Part shown: positions 45,486 to 54,554 of the stretch, in pieces | How positions within the stretch are numbered: position 1 is the stretch's first letter | Layout: every line of letters begins with the position of its first letter | Assembly (NCBI RefSeq): GCF_000423665.1 | Contig: NZ_KE384071.1 | Location: 186,001-250,000 of the forward strand | Length of the DNA stretch: 64,000 nucleotides | Direction: 5' to 3' | Origin: Solirubrobacter soli DSM 22325 | GTDB taxonomy: Bacteria; Actinomycetota; Thermoleophilia; Solirubrobacterales; Solirubrobacteraceae | Made by a program: the position numbers and the translations under genes | Notes under the pieces: model-generated | What the model saw: the letters and a program-made list of their open reading frames with translations, nothing else | Databases searched by the model: none | Told to the model about the DNA's origin: nothing

Positions 45486-48400
45486 TTACGGCGTCGTCGT
45501 CGACAACGTGAACGTGAGCGTCTTCGAGTACGCCCCCGTCCGCAGCGCGTCGGTCGCCTTGATCTGCTGCTTGAACGAGATCGTCACCGACTCGTTCGAC
45601 ACCGGCGCCGTCCAGCTCGACTTGCTGAACGCGACCTGCAGCGGCTCCGGCAGCGTGAACGCGCCGTTGGCCAGGTAGGCCGGGGACGGCGCGACGCTCA
45701 GCGCCGCGTCACCCGCCGTGGAGAGCACGTTCGCCGTCGTCGACGCCGTGTACTCCTTGGCCAGGCCCGGGGTGAAGGCCCCGAAGCTCGCCGGCGCGCC
45801 CAGCGAGAGCGCCAGCGTCGCCGGCACGTTGCCGCCGACCGTGCTCGGCACCTCCGGGAAGAAGCCCGGATCGATGCCCACGCCCGGGCCGGAGAACTCG
45901 ACCCAGTTGATGTTGCCGAGCGTCGTCGTCGGCGCGCCGGTGCCCGTGGCCGCGCGGAACGTGAAGAACAGACGCTGCGTACCCGAGAAGTTCAGATCGA
46001 ACGTCTGGTTCGTGTACGTGTTGTTGTTCGTGCCCGTCGACTTCAGCGCGACCGTCTGGACGATCGGGCCCGTCTGCGAGCCGGTGCGGATGTCGACGAT
46101 CATGCGGTCCTGGCCGACGGCCTGGGTGGCCGCGCCGCCCGCGTAGCGGAACGTGATCTTCTTGTCCGCGTTGGTCAGGTTGTAGCCGCGGTTGAGCGCG
46201 ATCCAGTCGCCCGGATCGATGCCGCTGCGCACCTGTCCGCCGCCCGGATCGGTCTCGCCCGCCGGGATGGTGGCCAGCGTGGTGCCGGACTCCTCCAGCG
46301 CGTACTCGAGCTGCTGGCGGTGGACCTGCACCACGTGCTGCTTGACCGTCGTCAGCGGCGGGGTCGACCCGGCGCCGCCCTTGTCGGTGTACTCGACGGA
46401 GATGCCGCCGGCGATGTAGCCGCCGTGAGAGGCGTCCTCGGCGAGCGTGTCGAGCCAGCCCGAGCAGCCGAGCTTCTCGTCCTCGCCGTGGCCGTGCTCG
46501 TTGTGCAGGAGCACGAACGTGGCCTTGACCTTGGAGCAGTCGACCGTGCCGTCCTCCGGGTCGGTGACCGTGACGCGGTACGGGATCCGCTGGCCCCACT
46601 CGAAGAAGTCACCGTCGGTCGGGATCTGGATCGTGATCGTCGGCGACGTGTTGCCGACGGTGATCACGGTGGACTTGATGTCCTGGTTGCCCGAGGAGTC
46701 CTTCACGGTCAGCTTCGCCGTGTAGACGCCGTTGGCGGTGTACGTGTGGGTGGCGTTCGGCGTGGTCGCGTCGACCGTGCCGTCGTTGGTGAAGTCCCAC
46801 TCGTAGGTGAGCGCGTCGCCGGGGTCGGCGTCGGTCGTGCCGGTCGAGGTGAAGTTCACCGTCAGCGGCGCCGGGCCGTCGGTCCGGTTCGTGTTGAGCA
46901 CGGCGTTGGGCGCACGCTGGCCCTTGACGTACTCCCACTTGTACATGCCGGCGTCCGGGTTGGCGGCGAAGAAGCCGTCACCGTACGTCAGCAGGTAGAA
47001 CGCCCCGTCGGCACCGAACTGCATGTCGTTGGGGTTGTCGCACTCGAACGGCTGGGTGCGGTTGGTCTGCACCGCGCCGCAGTTGAGCAGCTGGTTGATC
47101 TTCAGGATCTTGCCCTGCGAGTCGAGCTTGACCTCGCGCAGCGTGTCCTGGCCGAACTCGCCCAGGAACATCGAGTTGTCGTAGTAGGGCGGGAACTTCT
47201 TCTTGTTCGGGTTGGCCGCGTTGAACTCGTACGTCGCGGCGCCGTGCGGGGCCACGCCGCCCGTGAACAGCTCCGGGAAGAGCCGCGGGCAGGTCCCGTT
47301 GGAACCGTCGTAGTAGGCCAGGCACGGCGTGCCGAGCAGCGAGCCGGGGGTGTTGTCGCGGTACGAGTACCAGATGTCCGGCTGGACGATCGGCGGCGCG
47401 TACTCGAGGCCCGGCTCGACCGCCGGACCGCCGTTGGCGACCCAGCGCGAGGTGTTCTGCGGACCGCGGGTCGGGTCACCGCAGTTGTGCGCCTGGGGCG
47501 TCTGGTCGAGCGGGCGCGAGTTGTTGAAGTTCCAGCGGTAGTACGGCAGGTTGGGCGCGTAGCAGAGCGGCCAGCCGTAGTTGGACGGCTTGGTCACGAT
47601 CTCGACGCGGCCGGTGCCGGCCGGGCCGCGGAAGTTCTCGGGGACGTTGGAGTCCGGCGAGTAGTCGGTGATGTAGGCGACGCCCTTGGAGTCGACCTGG
47701 ATCCGGTACGGGTTGCGGAAGCCCATCGCGTAGATCTCGGGACGGGTCTTCGCGGTTCCGGCCGGGAACATGTTGCCGGCCGGGATCGTGTACGACCCGT
47801 CGGCTCCGACCTTGATGCGCAGCACCTTGCCGCGGAGGTCGTTCGTGTTCTGGGACGTGCGGCGGGCGTCGACGTGCGGCGCCTGGTAGAGGTTCGGCAG
47901 CTGCGACGTCGCGATCGCCACGGCCGCGCCGGTGCCGGTCAGGCCGCTCGTGTTCGCGGTCAGGAGCGGCACGTCCTGGCGGGCGAACTGGCCGTCGAAG
48001 CCGACGACCTGGTTGGCGGTGTTGATCGCGTTGCCGGTGACGCCGATGTCGAAGTCGCCGATGTTGCTCAGCGCCTCGAGCGCGGCCCGGGTCTGCGCGT
48101 TGGTCGCGTTGAACGGGATCGGCGCGGTCGTCTGGCCGTCGAAGGTCAGCGTGAACGTGCCGCCCGTGGCGTTGTTGACGCGCACGGTCTGCTGCTCGGA
48201 CGTGATCAGGTCGTTGAACGGCCCGAAGCCGCCGGAGTTGCCGCCGCCGGCCGGCGTGTCGTCACCCGTGACCATCCACAGGTTGTTGTCCTTGTCGAAG
48301 TCGATGTCGCCCGCGACGTGGCAGCACGCGCCGCGGTTGTTGGCCACCTGCATGATCTTCTGCTCGGACGCGAGGTCCAGCGACGGCGTCGGGCCGTCGA

Positions 48401-49604
48401 CGAACTTGAAGCGGGAGAGCTGGAAGTAGCCCGCCCACGTGTCCGTCCACACGCACGGATCGGCGGAGAGGTTCGGCGCCGAGCCGGTCGGGGTGGTCAC
48501 GTCGGCCATCGTGCCGTCGCACTTCTTGATGCGGACGGTCGGCGGCGCGTAGTACAGGTACACCCACTTGTTGGTGGCGAAGTCGTTGTCGACCGCCGGG
48601 CCGTAGAGGCCGTCCTCGGAGTTGGTGTAGACCGGGATGTTGGCGATGATCTGCGACGTCCCGGCGACCGGGTCGTGCAGGCGCACCTGGCCCGCGCGGG
48701 CGGTCTGGATGATGCGGCCGTCCGGGAGCTGGTCGAAGCCGATCGGCTCGTTCAGGTTCGGCGGGGCGCTGATCTTGGTCTGCTGATAGTTCGCGAGCAC
48801 GGTCGCGCCGCAGTCGCTGTAGACCGCGTCGGCCTTGCCGGCCGCCCACTGGACGGCGCCGCCGAGGTGGCTGCGGAACTGCGCGTTGGCGAAGCCGTCG
48901 GTGGTGTTGCCCAGCGCCGTGTAGAAGGAGCGGCCGCCCTGGTAGTCCTTGCACCAGACCACGGGGTGGTCGTTGGTGCGGGGCGTGTCCAGCGCCATCG
49001 TGTTGCCGCCGACGTACGTGTTCTCGTCGACGGTCGCGATGATGTGCGAGACCCCGCGCAGCGTCGTCGCCGGGTCGAAGTTGTACCAGCGGTCCGTGCG
49101 CTCCCAGCGCTCCGGCAGCGCCTTGCCGCCGGCCGCGTGGCCGCGGTCGGCGACCTTGACCGTCGCCAGCTGCGCGGTCGTCGGCTCGCCCACGGCGCGG
49201 GTGCCGAGGATGTTGCTGAAGAACGTCGAGCTCGGCTCGGTGGTGATCGCCGCGCCGATGCCGAGGAAACCGCCTCCGCCACGGAAGTACTTCTCGAACG
49301 CGGCCTCCTGGCTCGCGTCGAGCACGTCGCCGGTCGTGTTGAGGAACACGACGGCCTTGTACGGGGCGAGCCCCGCGTCGGTGAACTTGCTCGCGTCGTT
49401 GCTCACGTCGAACGACGCCCCGGGCGGGGCGGCGGCCTGCAGGGCGGCCACGCCCTCAGCGGCGCCCACGGTCGCGTTCTTGGTGAAGACGAGGACGCTG
49501 TACGGGTCCGACTGAGCGGACGCGGCGTCGACGGCGGCGGCGAATGGCAGCACCGCGCATGCGGCGGCCAGCCCGGCGCGCCGGCGCCAGGTTCTACGAC
49601 CCAT
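45486..49604 (-). CDS. Giant secreted ThuA / glucose-sorbosone dehydrogenase / PKD protein
   Basis: A 1372-residue protein. Signal peptide (1-30, ending SASAQ); ThuA-like amidotransferase-fold domain (about 35-255: GGGGFLGIGAA, YTALGNTTDGF); glucose/sorbosone dehydrogenase beta-propeller (about 285-905: PDGRIIQTARAGQVRL, EDGLYGPAVDNDF, EIYAMGFRNPYRI, FLGEFGQDTLREV). Interrupting the propeller, residues about 485-590 form an inserted beta module (TFTLTFDGQTTAPIPFNATN, TRAALEAL). A PKD domain follows (about 925-1015, YEWDFTNDGTVD), then a carbohydrate-binding-like region (about 1100-1265) and a beta-rich tail. ThuA-GSDH-PKD fusions are known in soil bacteria and suggest sugar-polymer processing at the cell surface. 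ATG preceded by a GGGGGAGAA site. Confidence 0.9.
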   Translation of the reverse strand: MGRRTWRRRAGLAAACAVLPFAAAVDAASAQSDPYSVLVFTKNATVGAAEGVAALQAAAPPGASFDVSNDASKFTDAGLAPYKAVVFLNTTGDVLDASQEAAFEKYFRGGGGFLGIGAAITTEPSSTFFSNILGTRAVGEPTTAQLATVKVADRGHAAGGKALPERWERTDRWYNFDPATTLRGVSHIIATVDENTYVGGNTMALDTPRTNDHPVVWCKDYQGGRSFYTALGNTTDGFANAQFRSHLGGAVQWAAGKADAVYSDCGATVLANYQQTKISAPPNLNEPIGFDQLPDGRIIQTARAGQVRLHDPVAGTSQIIANIPVYTNSEDGLYGPAVDNDFATNKWVYLYYAPPTVRIKKCDGTMADVTTPTGSAPNLSADPCVWTDTWAGYFQLSRFKFVDGPTPSLDLASEQKIMQVANNRGACCHVAGDIDFDKDNNLWMVTGDDTPAGGGNSGGFGPFNDLITSEQQTVRVNNATGGTFTLTFDGQTTAPIPFNATNAQTRAALEALSNIGDFDIGVTGNAINTANQVVGFDGQFARQDVPLLTANTSGLTGTGAAVAIATSQLPNLYQAPHVDARRTSQNTNDLRGKVLRIKVGADGSYTIPAGNMFPAGTAKTRPEIYAMGFRNPYRIQVDSKGVAYITDYSPDSNVPENFRGPAGTGRVEIVTKPSNYGWPLCYAPNLPYYRWNFNNSRPLDQTPQAHNCGDPTRGPQNTSRWVANGGPAVEPGLEYAPPIVQPDIWYSYRDNTPGSLLGTPCLAYYDGSNGTCPRLFPELFTGGVAPHGAATYEFNAANPNKKKFPPYYDNSMFLGEFGQDTLREVKLDSQGKILKINQLLNCGAVQTNRTQPFECDNPNDMQFGADGAFYLLTYGDGFFAANPDAGMYKWEYVKGQRAPNAVLNTNRTDGPAPLTVNFTSTGTTDADPGDALTYEWDFTNDGTVDATTPNATHTYTANGVYTAKLTVKDSSGNQDIKSTVITVGNTSPTITIQIPTDGDFFEWGQRIPYRVTVTDPEDGTVDCSKVKATFVLLHNEHGHGEDEKLGCSGWLDTLAEDASHGGYIAGGISVEYTDKGGAGSTPPLTTVKQHVVQVHRQQLEYALEESGTTLATIPAGETDPGGGQVRSGIDPGDWIALNRGYNLTNADKKITFRYAGGAATQAVGQDRMIVDIRTGSQTGPIVQTVALKSTGTNNNTYTNQTFDLNFSGTQRLFFTFRAATGTGAPTTTLGNINWVEFSGPGVGIDPGFFPEVPSTVGGNVPATLALSLGAPASFGAFTPGLAKEYTASTTANVLSTAGDAALSVAPSPAYLANGAFTLPEPLQVAFSKSSWTAPVSNESVTISFKQQIKATDALRTGAYSKTLTFTLSTTTP

Positions 49605-49664
49605 CCTGAACTTCTCCCCCTTTGGTCTGTATCCGGTCCTAAGCGCGCACCGTTAGAACTGGAT

Positions 49665-49702
49665 GAGAACTACTTCGGGAGGAAGCATCTCCCGAAGTTC
49701 TC
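49665..49702. terminator. Hairpin between the RR gene and the giant-protein gene
   Basis: CTTCGGGAG (49673-49681), 7-base loop, CTCCCGAAG (49689-49697), extended by outer arms GAGAA/TTCTC with a 3-base bulge. It lies after the stop of the LiaR-like regulator gene and upstream of the giant gene on the minus strand. There is no T-tract, so it may be a weak terminator, an RNA-stability element or an operator. Confidence 0.5.
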
Positions 49703-49725
49703 ATGAAGTCAAGATGAGAGCGTTT

Positions 49726-50361
49726 TTAGTCGACCAGTCGACGCTGCACGGCCCAGCGGGAGAGCTCGTGGCGGGAGGAAAGTTGCAGCTTGCGCAGGAC
49801 GGCCGAGACGTGGGCCTCGACGGTCTTCGTGGAGATGTTCAGCCGCGCGGCGATCTCCTTGTACATGTAGCCCCGGGCGATGTGGCGCAGGACTTCCCGC
49901 TCGCGCGGGGTGAGTTGGTCGAGCTCGGGGTCGACCTCGGCGGGCGTGATCGTGGCGAAGGCGTCGAGCACGAACCCGGCCAGGCGCGGGGAGAAGACCG
50001 CGTCGCCGTCGGCGATCCGCTTGACGGCGTCGGCCAGCTCGGTGCCGGAGATCGTCTTGGTGACGTAGCCGCGCGCGCCGGCGCGGATGATCGCGATCAC
50101 GTCCTCGGGCGCGTCCGAGACGCTGAGCGCGAGGAAGCGCTGCGCGGGCCGCTTCTCCGCGACCTGGCGGATCACCTCGAGGCCGCCGCCGCCCGGCATG
50201 TGGACGTCGAGCAGGACGACGTCGGGCTCGAGCTCGACGATCCGCTCGATCGCCTCCTCGACCGTGGGCGCGTCGCCCAGGATCTCCACGAGGCCCTCGA
50301 GCTCGGACTTGACGCCCGCGCGGAAGAGCGAGTGGTCGTCGACGATGAAGACGCTCGTCAC
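49726..50361 (-). CDS. LiaR-like NarL-type response regulator
   Basis: A 211-residue regulator. Receiver with FIVDDH, phosphoacceptor Asp in VVLLDVHMPGGGG and Lys in YVTKTIS; LuxR helix-turn-helix at about 145-205 (LTPREREVLRHIARGYMYKEIAARLNISTKTVEAHVSAVLRKL). GTG start overlaps the PspC-kinase stop (GTGA). Last gene of an envelope-stress operon. It probably acts on its own promoter, where an imperfect palindrome lies upstream of the first gene. Confidence 0.95.
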   Translation of the reverse strand: MTSVFIVDDHSLFRAGVKSELEGLVEILGDAPTVEEAIERIVELEPDVVLLDVHMPGGGGLEVIRQVAEKRPAQRFLALSVSDAPEDVIAIIRAGARGYVTKTISGTELADAVKRIADGDAVFSPRLAGFVLDAFATITPAEVDPELDQLTPREREVLRHIARGYMYKEIAARLNISTKTVEAHVSAVLRKLQLSSRHELSRWAVQRRLVD

Positions 50362-51536
50362 TCCATCACCAGCTCGACCTCGGTGCCGGAGCCCGGGTTG
50401 GAGTGGATGGTCGCGTGCCCGCCGTGGCGTTCCATGCGTCCGATTATCGAGTCCTTGACGCCGCGGCGGTCCTCTCCCGTCGCGTCCGGGTCGAATCCCG
50501 GACCGCGGTCGCGGACGAAGACCTCCGCGCGGCCGTTCTCGACCTCGGCGTAGAGCGAGATCGGCTCGGGGCCGGCGAACTTGCTCGCGTTCACGAGGGC
50601 TTCCCGGGCCGCCGCCACCAGCGCGGCGGCGCGCTCGTCGAGCGGGCCGTCGCCGACGGTCACGACCTCGATCGGCACGTGGTGGTCGGCCTCGACCTCG
50701 GCGGCCGCGGACTCCAGCGCGCCCGCCAGCGTGGCGGTGCCGGCGGGGCGGGTGTTGTTCAGCCAGGCGCGCAGCTCGCGCTCCTGACGGCGGGCGAGGG
50801 CGGCAACCTCGCGCGGGTCGTCGGCGCGCTTCTGGACCAGCGCGAGCGTCTGCAGGACGCTGTCGTGCAGGTGGGCGGCGACCTCGGCGCGCTCCTGGCT
50901 GCGGATGCGCTCGGCGCGCTCGTGGGCGAGGCCCTGGACGAGCCGGATCCACCAGGGCGCGAGGATGATCGTGAAGGCGATCAGGACGACCGCGATCGGC
51001 AGGACGACGTCGCGGGCGGGCGCGAGCGAGTCGTTGAGGCTGAGGAAGAGCAGCGCGCCGCCGATCACCAGCGCGGCCCCCACGCCGGCGCGGTTCATCG
51101 CGGTGCGCGGAAGCTCGGTGCGCTGCGTCTTGGGCTCGTCCGGCTCCGCGGCCGCCTGCGACTGGCGCCAGATCAGCGCGCCGCCGGCGGCGACGACCAC
51201 GAACGGCCAGGTGATCCGGTCGCCGAACCAGAGGCCCCAGTTGCGCAGCACGAGCACGGCGGCGAGCGTCAGGCAGCCCATCCCGGCCGCCACCAGCCAG
51301 GTGTCGCGGCGGTTGAGCAGGCGGGCGACGACGGGTCGCTCCGGCCCTTCGGCGGGGATGAACGCCCAGGCGATGATGTACAGCGGGATGCCGACGCCGC
51401 CCGCGGCGAGGGTGAGCACGAACCCGATCCGGATCAGGATCGGATCGATGCCGAGGCGGGCGGCGAAGCCGGAACACACGCCGGCGATGACGCCGGTCGA
51501 GGGCGTCCTGGTGAGCGGGACCGGCGTGGTGCTCAC
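50358..51536 (-). CDS. PspC-domain sensor histidine kinase (LiaS-like)
   Basis: A 392-residue membrane kinase. The N-terminal PspC domain (about 10-65, GVIAGVCSGFAARLGIDPILIRIGFVL begins it) is followed by further helices (about 80-130, 150-200). HisKA_3 has the His in VAAHLHDSVLQTLAL; HATPase_c has REALVNASKFAG and RDRGPGFDPD. PspC-kinase fusions occur next to LiaR-type regulators in Actinobacteria and sense envelope damage. GTG start overlaps the stop of the 58-residue membrane protein. Confidence 0.93.
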   Translation of the reverse strand: MSTTPVPLTRTPSTGVIAGVCSGFAARLGIDPILIRIGFVLTLAAGGVGIPLYIIAWAFIPAEGPERPVVARLLNRRDTWLVAAGMGCLTLAAVLVLRNWGLWFGDRITWPFVVVAAGGALIWRQSQAAAEPDEPKTQRTELPRTAMNRAGVGAALVIGGALLFLSLNDSLAPARDVVLPIAVVLIAFTIILAPWWIRLVQGLAHERAERIRSQERAEVAAHLHDSVLQTLALVQKRADDPREVAALARRQERELRAWLNNTRPAGTATLAGALESAAAEVEADHHVPIEVVTVGDGPLDERAAALVAAAREALVNASKFAGPEPISLYAEVENGRAEVFVRDRGPGFDPDATGEDRRGVKDSIIGRMERHGGHATIHSNPGSGTEVELVME

Positions 51537-51709
51537 TCGAAGAGCCCCGCGGCGAGCAGGACGGCGCCGATCGCGGCCAGCACCGCCGGGAGCATGTAGT
51601 CGAAGCGGACATCGATGACGCCGGTGCGATCGAGCAGCAGCAGCGTGCCGAGCGCGACCGTCGCCAGACCGGCGGCGATCAGGGTGCGATCGGCACGCGC
51701 ACGCTTCAT
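51533..51709 (-). CDS. 58-residue two-helix membrane protein (LiaI/DUF5668-like)
   Basis: A 58-codon gene between the PspC-LiaF gene and the PspC kinase, ATG 51709 to TGA 51533-51535. The product begins MKRARADRTLIAAGLA. Helix 1 covers about 9-25; the loop LLLDRTGVIDVRFDY follows; helix 2 (MLPAVLAAIGAVLLAAGLF) ends the protein. The LLD-x-x-G-V-I-D loop between two helices is the pattern of the LiaI/LiaF N-terminal membrane region. The TGA overlaps the kinase GTG (GTGA), firm evidence that it is translated. It is short enough to be missed by length cut-offs. Confidence 0.82.
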   Translation of the reverse strand: MKRARADRTLIAAGLATVALGTLLLLDRTGVIDVRFDYMLPAVLAAIGAVLLAAGLFE

Positions 51710-51776
51710 CGGACGCCGCTCCCAAAAGGGGGACCCTGAAACCCGCGGCCGAGCCCGTCGTGACCGCTGGTCAGGA

Positions 51777-52820
51777 TCACGTGCAGCGCTCCGCGTTGTC
51801 GATCAGGAGGTGTCCGACGCCGATGTCGGCGTTGACCTTCAACGTCTTCATGCCCGCCGTCCCGTGGTCGATCGCGATATCGAAGCCCTGGCCCGCCCGC
51901 TCGGGCAGGTCGGCGGCGCCGACGCCGATCTTCGCGTCGGTGACCACGCAGGTCCCGGCCGGGACGCGCACGCGCGCCTCGCCCATGCCGAGCTTCACGT
52001 TGAGTTGCGTCGTCCGCGCCGGAAGCTCGATCCGGCGCAGGTCGAGGTCGAGGTGGCCGACGCCGAGCTTGTACTGCGGCTGCAGGTCGGCAACGGTTGC
52101 GGGGCGGATCTCGCGCTCGCCCACGCCGCCGCGCAGGTCGATGTCGGCGGCGGAGACGACGGCGAGCGGCAGGACGAGCACGACGACGGGAAGGATGAGC
52201 CATCGCGGCCCGCCCAGCATCCCGGCGGCCACGAGCCCGAGGCCCGCGCAGATGGCGATGATCGCGACCGCGACGCCCCCGCCGATCGCCGCGATCAGGC
52301 CGATGCCCGTGGCCGCGCCGAGCATCGCCACGAGCGCGATCAGCACGAGCGTGGCCCGCGCGATCGCCCGCGCCGGGTCGTCGCGCACGGTTCCACCGAA
52401 GCCGCGGTAGAGCACGAGCCCGGCGACGCTGCACGCCGCGACGGCGAACAGGCCCGGGCCGATGAAGAAGCCCGGCCCCCGCACGGTCGTCAGCGCGATC
52501 AACGACAGGACCCCGGTGACGATGATCGTCGTCGTCCGCGACCGCCCCTCCATCCACGGCGGCTCCCCGGTGTCGGTCGGCAGCAGCAGCCGCAGCGCGA
52601 CGTAGGCGATCAGGCCGATGCCGCTGACGAGCGTCGCGGCGGCGAACGCCACACGGACGATGACCGGGTCGATCCCGAAGTAGCGGCCCAGGCCGCCCGC
52701 CACACCCCACACGTGCTTGTCCGTCGTCGAGCGGGTGAGCTTGCGCGCGCCCGGCACGTCCTCCGGACCGGGAAGCGGGTCCTGCGGGACCATCTGGGGA
52801 TCATCACCTGTGGGGGGCAT
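51777..52820 (-). CDS. PspC-LiaF fusion membrane protein
   Basis: A 347-residue protein. The PspC domain (about 28-85, HVWGVAGGLGRYFGIDPVIVRVAF begins near 36) precedes four or five more helices (98-230). A C-terminal beta-rich LiaF-like domain (about 240-347) carries LGVGHLDLDLRRIELP, VKLGMGEARVRVP, IGVGAADLP and IGVGHLLIDN repeats. LiaF-type domains restrain the LiaS kinase until the envelope is damaged. First gene of the four-gene operon with the 58-residue protein, kinase and regulator. The C-terminal repeats are typical of the family. Confidence 0.92.
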   Translation of the reverse strand: MPPTGDDPQMVPQDPLPGPEDVPGARKLTRSTTDKHVWGVAGGLGRYFGIDPVIVRVAFAAATLVSGIGLIAYVALRLLLPTDTGEPPWMEGRSRTTTIIVTGVLSLIALTTVRGPGFFIGPGLFAVAACSVAGLVLYRGFGGTVRDDPARAIARATLVLIALVAMLGAATGIGLIAAIGGGVAVAIIAICAGLGLVAAGMLGGPRWLILPVVVLVLPLAVVSAADIDLRGGVGEREIRPATVADLQPQYKLGVGHLDLDLRRIELPARTTQLNVKLGMGEARVRVPAGTCVVTDAKIGVGAADLPERAGQGFDIAIDHGTAGMKTLKVNADIGVGHLLIDNAERCT

Positions 52821-52860
52821 GGCCCACAGGCTGCCGTCGCGAACGCGTGCGCGCCATTGG

Positions 52861-52879
52861 GGATCACCCTAGGTGACCC
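52861..52879 (-). promoter_or_regulatory. Imperfect palindrome upstream of the LiaF-like operon
   Basis: GGATCACC CTA GGTGACCC, with 7 of 8 arm bases paired. It lies 40 bases upstream of the first gene's ATG. On the minus strand the centre reads TAGGGT, a plausible actinobacterial -10. A site for the operon's own LuxR-type regulator is inferred. Confidence 0.4.
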
Positions 52880-52889
52880 TGAGATCTCC

Positions 52890-54155
52890 CTATGCCAGGT
52901 GGACGACTTTGGTGCGGGTGACGGCGTCGAGGAGCTCGGGCTCGGCGGCGGTGCGGCCGGCGCGGAAGACGCTGTTGATCGAGACGGTGCGGGCGGGGAG
53001 CTCGCGCCAGGCGCGTTGGGCGTGTGACTGGGAGGGCGTGAGGACGCTGGCGAGGCCGACGCGCCCCGCGTGGAGGGCCTCGTCGAAGGTCTCGGCGACG
53101 CGGATCGTCACGACGGGGCCGCGGGTCTCGCCGCAGTGGACCAGGGAGTCGTCGGGGGCGCCGGAGAGGACCGTGGGCGGGTAGAAGAACCCCGGGCGGG
53201 GCAGCGGCTCGCCGCCCGCGTGCAGGTCCGCGCCGGCGTAGATCGCGTCCTGCACCTGGCGGTGCACCCACAGGCGATGGTCGGCGTCGATCAGCGGGCC
53301 GAGCTCGGTGTCCGGGTCCATCCCCGGCCCGACCCGCAGCGTTCCCGCGCGCCGTGCGAGCGCGTCGAGGAAGGGCTCGGCGACCGCCCGGTGGACGTGC
53401 ACCCGCTCGACCGACCCGCAGGACTGCCCGGCGCCCGCGAACGCCGAGATCGCGACCTGCTCGGCCGCCCAGGCGGGATCGACGCCCGCGTCGACGATCG
53501 CCAGGTGGCTGCCCGCGGCCTCCTCGCCCGGGCGCATGACCAGGTCGATGCCCGCGTGGGTGCTGAGCGGGCGGGCGGCCCGTTCGTCGCCGTGCAGGAG
53601 CTGCAGGATCGGGCCGAGGTCGAGCAGCTCGGTGAGCCGCTCCGCCGCCAGCGGCGCCTTCTCGGACGGCTTCAGCACGACCGCGTTGCCGCTCACGAGC
53701 GCCGCGCCGAGCGCGCCGCAGCTCGCCGCGAGCGGGTCGCACCAGGGCAGGAGGATCGCCACGACGCCGCGTGGGTCGCGCAGCACGAGGTCGCCCCGCG
53801 GCGGCCGGCCGCGCTCCAGCGGGCCGATCTCGGCGTAGGCCTCGAGCGCGCCGATCCCCGCTTCCACGCCGCCGAGGGAGTCCGCGAGCGGCGTGCCGGC
53901 CTCGAGCGTCTGCATCGCCGCCAGCTCGCGGGCGTGGTCGCGCACCCGCCGTGCCGCGGCCTTCAGGAGCGAGCCGCGCGCGTCGGCCGCGATCCGCGCC
54001 CACGCGCCCTGCGCGGCGCGCGCGCTTAGCACGGCGTGGTTGGCCTCGGGGACCCCTCCGGCCGGGATGTGGCCGATCGGCTCGCCGGTGGCCGGGTCGA
54101 GAACCGCGAGCTCGGGAACCCGGCTGATGACACGCGTTTGGAGCACCCTGGCCAT
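52890..54155 (-). CDS. Divergent aldehyde dehydrogenase family protein
   Basis: A 421-residue protein of the ALDH superfamily, shorter than the usual 480-500. Conserved: VVAILLPWCDPL, SGNAVVLKPSEKAPLAAERL, catalytic Cys in AFAGAGQSCGSVERVHVH, TELGPLIDADH, FFYPPTVLSGAP, GPVVTIRVAET. The normal FTGS-x-x-x-G NAD-binding segment is missing: the sequence passes from GIDLVMRPG directly to EEAAGSHLAIV, where Glu of L-E-L-G-G-K is kept but the glycines change. NAD binding may be altered. I start at ATG 54155, after a GGGGGGT stretch; a TTG 57 bases upstream would add an unstructured tail. Confidence 0.82.
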   Translation of the reverse strand: MARVLQTRVISRVPELAVLDPATGEPIGHIPAGGVPEANHAVLSARAAQGAWARIAADARGSLLKAAARRVRDHARELAAMQTLEAGTPLADSLGGVEAGIGALEAYAEIGPLERGRPPRGDLVLRDPRGVVAILLPWCDPLAASCGALGAALVSGNAVVLKPSEKAPLAAERLTELLDLGPILQLLHGDERAARPLSTHAGIDLVMRPGEEAAGSHLAIVDAGVDPAWAAEQVAISAFAGAGQSCGSVERVHVHRAVAEPFLDALARRAGTLRVGPGMDPDTELGPLIDADHRLWVHRQVQDAIYAGADLHAGGEPLPRPGFFYPPTVLSGAPDDSLVHCGETRGPVVTIRVAETFDEALHAGRVGLASVLTPSQSHAQRAWRELPARTVSINSVFRAGRTAAEPELLDAVTRTKVVHLA

Positions 54156-54272
54156 TTGGCTACCCCCCGACCCCACCTCGAACACTTGTGGAGTCCGGTA
54201 CTTAACCGCCAATTCAAAACTTCAGAACCGTTGCTCTCGTGACGAAGACTCCGTCCAAGGAGACCACGTGTC

Positions 54273-54551
54273 ATGACCAACGAACGCACACAGGCCTACG
54301 GGCGCGTTGTACAGACACTCGCCGAGCTGGGGCCGACGAAGCTCCTGCCCGCCGAGCAGGCTCGCATCCGCGACGCCGCCGACACCCTCATCTTCGCCTC
54401 CGACCTCGAGGAGGCCAGAGGCGCCCTCCAGGACATGGGGGACCTCACCGACCACCTGCTCTCGAGCGGCCGCTGGCTCGAGGAGCGCATAGACATGCTC
54501 GTCGCGAACCTGCTCGCCTGCGGGCCGTCCAACGTCCCCGCCGCCGCATAA
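54273..54551 (+). CDS. 92-residue helical protein, unknown function
   Basis: Begins MTNERTQAYGRVVQTLAELG. ATG 54273 has AAGGAG about twelve bases upstream. The sequence alternates charged and hydrophobic residues and should form three helices (about 5-20, 25-55, 60-85), with one Cys near the end (LLACGPS). No membrane segment, no signal peptide and no family I know. The gene is flanked on the right by two palindromic repeats. The good ribosome site and balanced composition support it being real. Confidence 0.72.
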   Translation: MTNERTQAYGRVVQTLAELGPTKLLPAEQARIRDAADTLIFASDLEEARGALQDMGDLTDHLLSSGRWLEERIDMLVANLLACGPSNVPAAA

Positions 54552-54554
54552 GCG

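Noticed and set aside
50485..50502. tRNA-like T-arm: perfect TCCGGG/CCCGGA stem with TCGAAT loop
   Set aside because: It encodes the conserved ATP-binding region of the PspC kinase (minus strand), and no acceptor, D or anticodon arms are in register around it.
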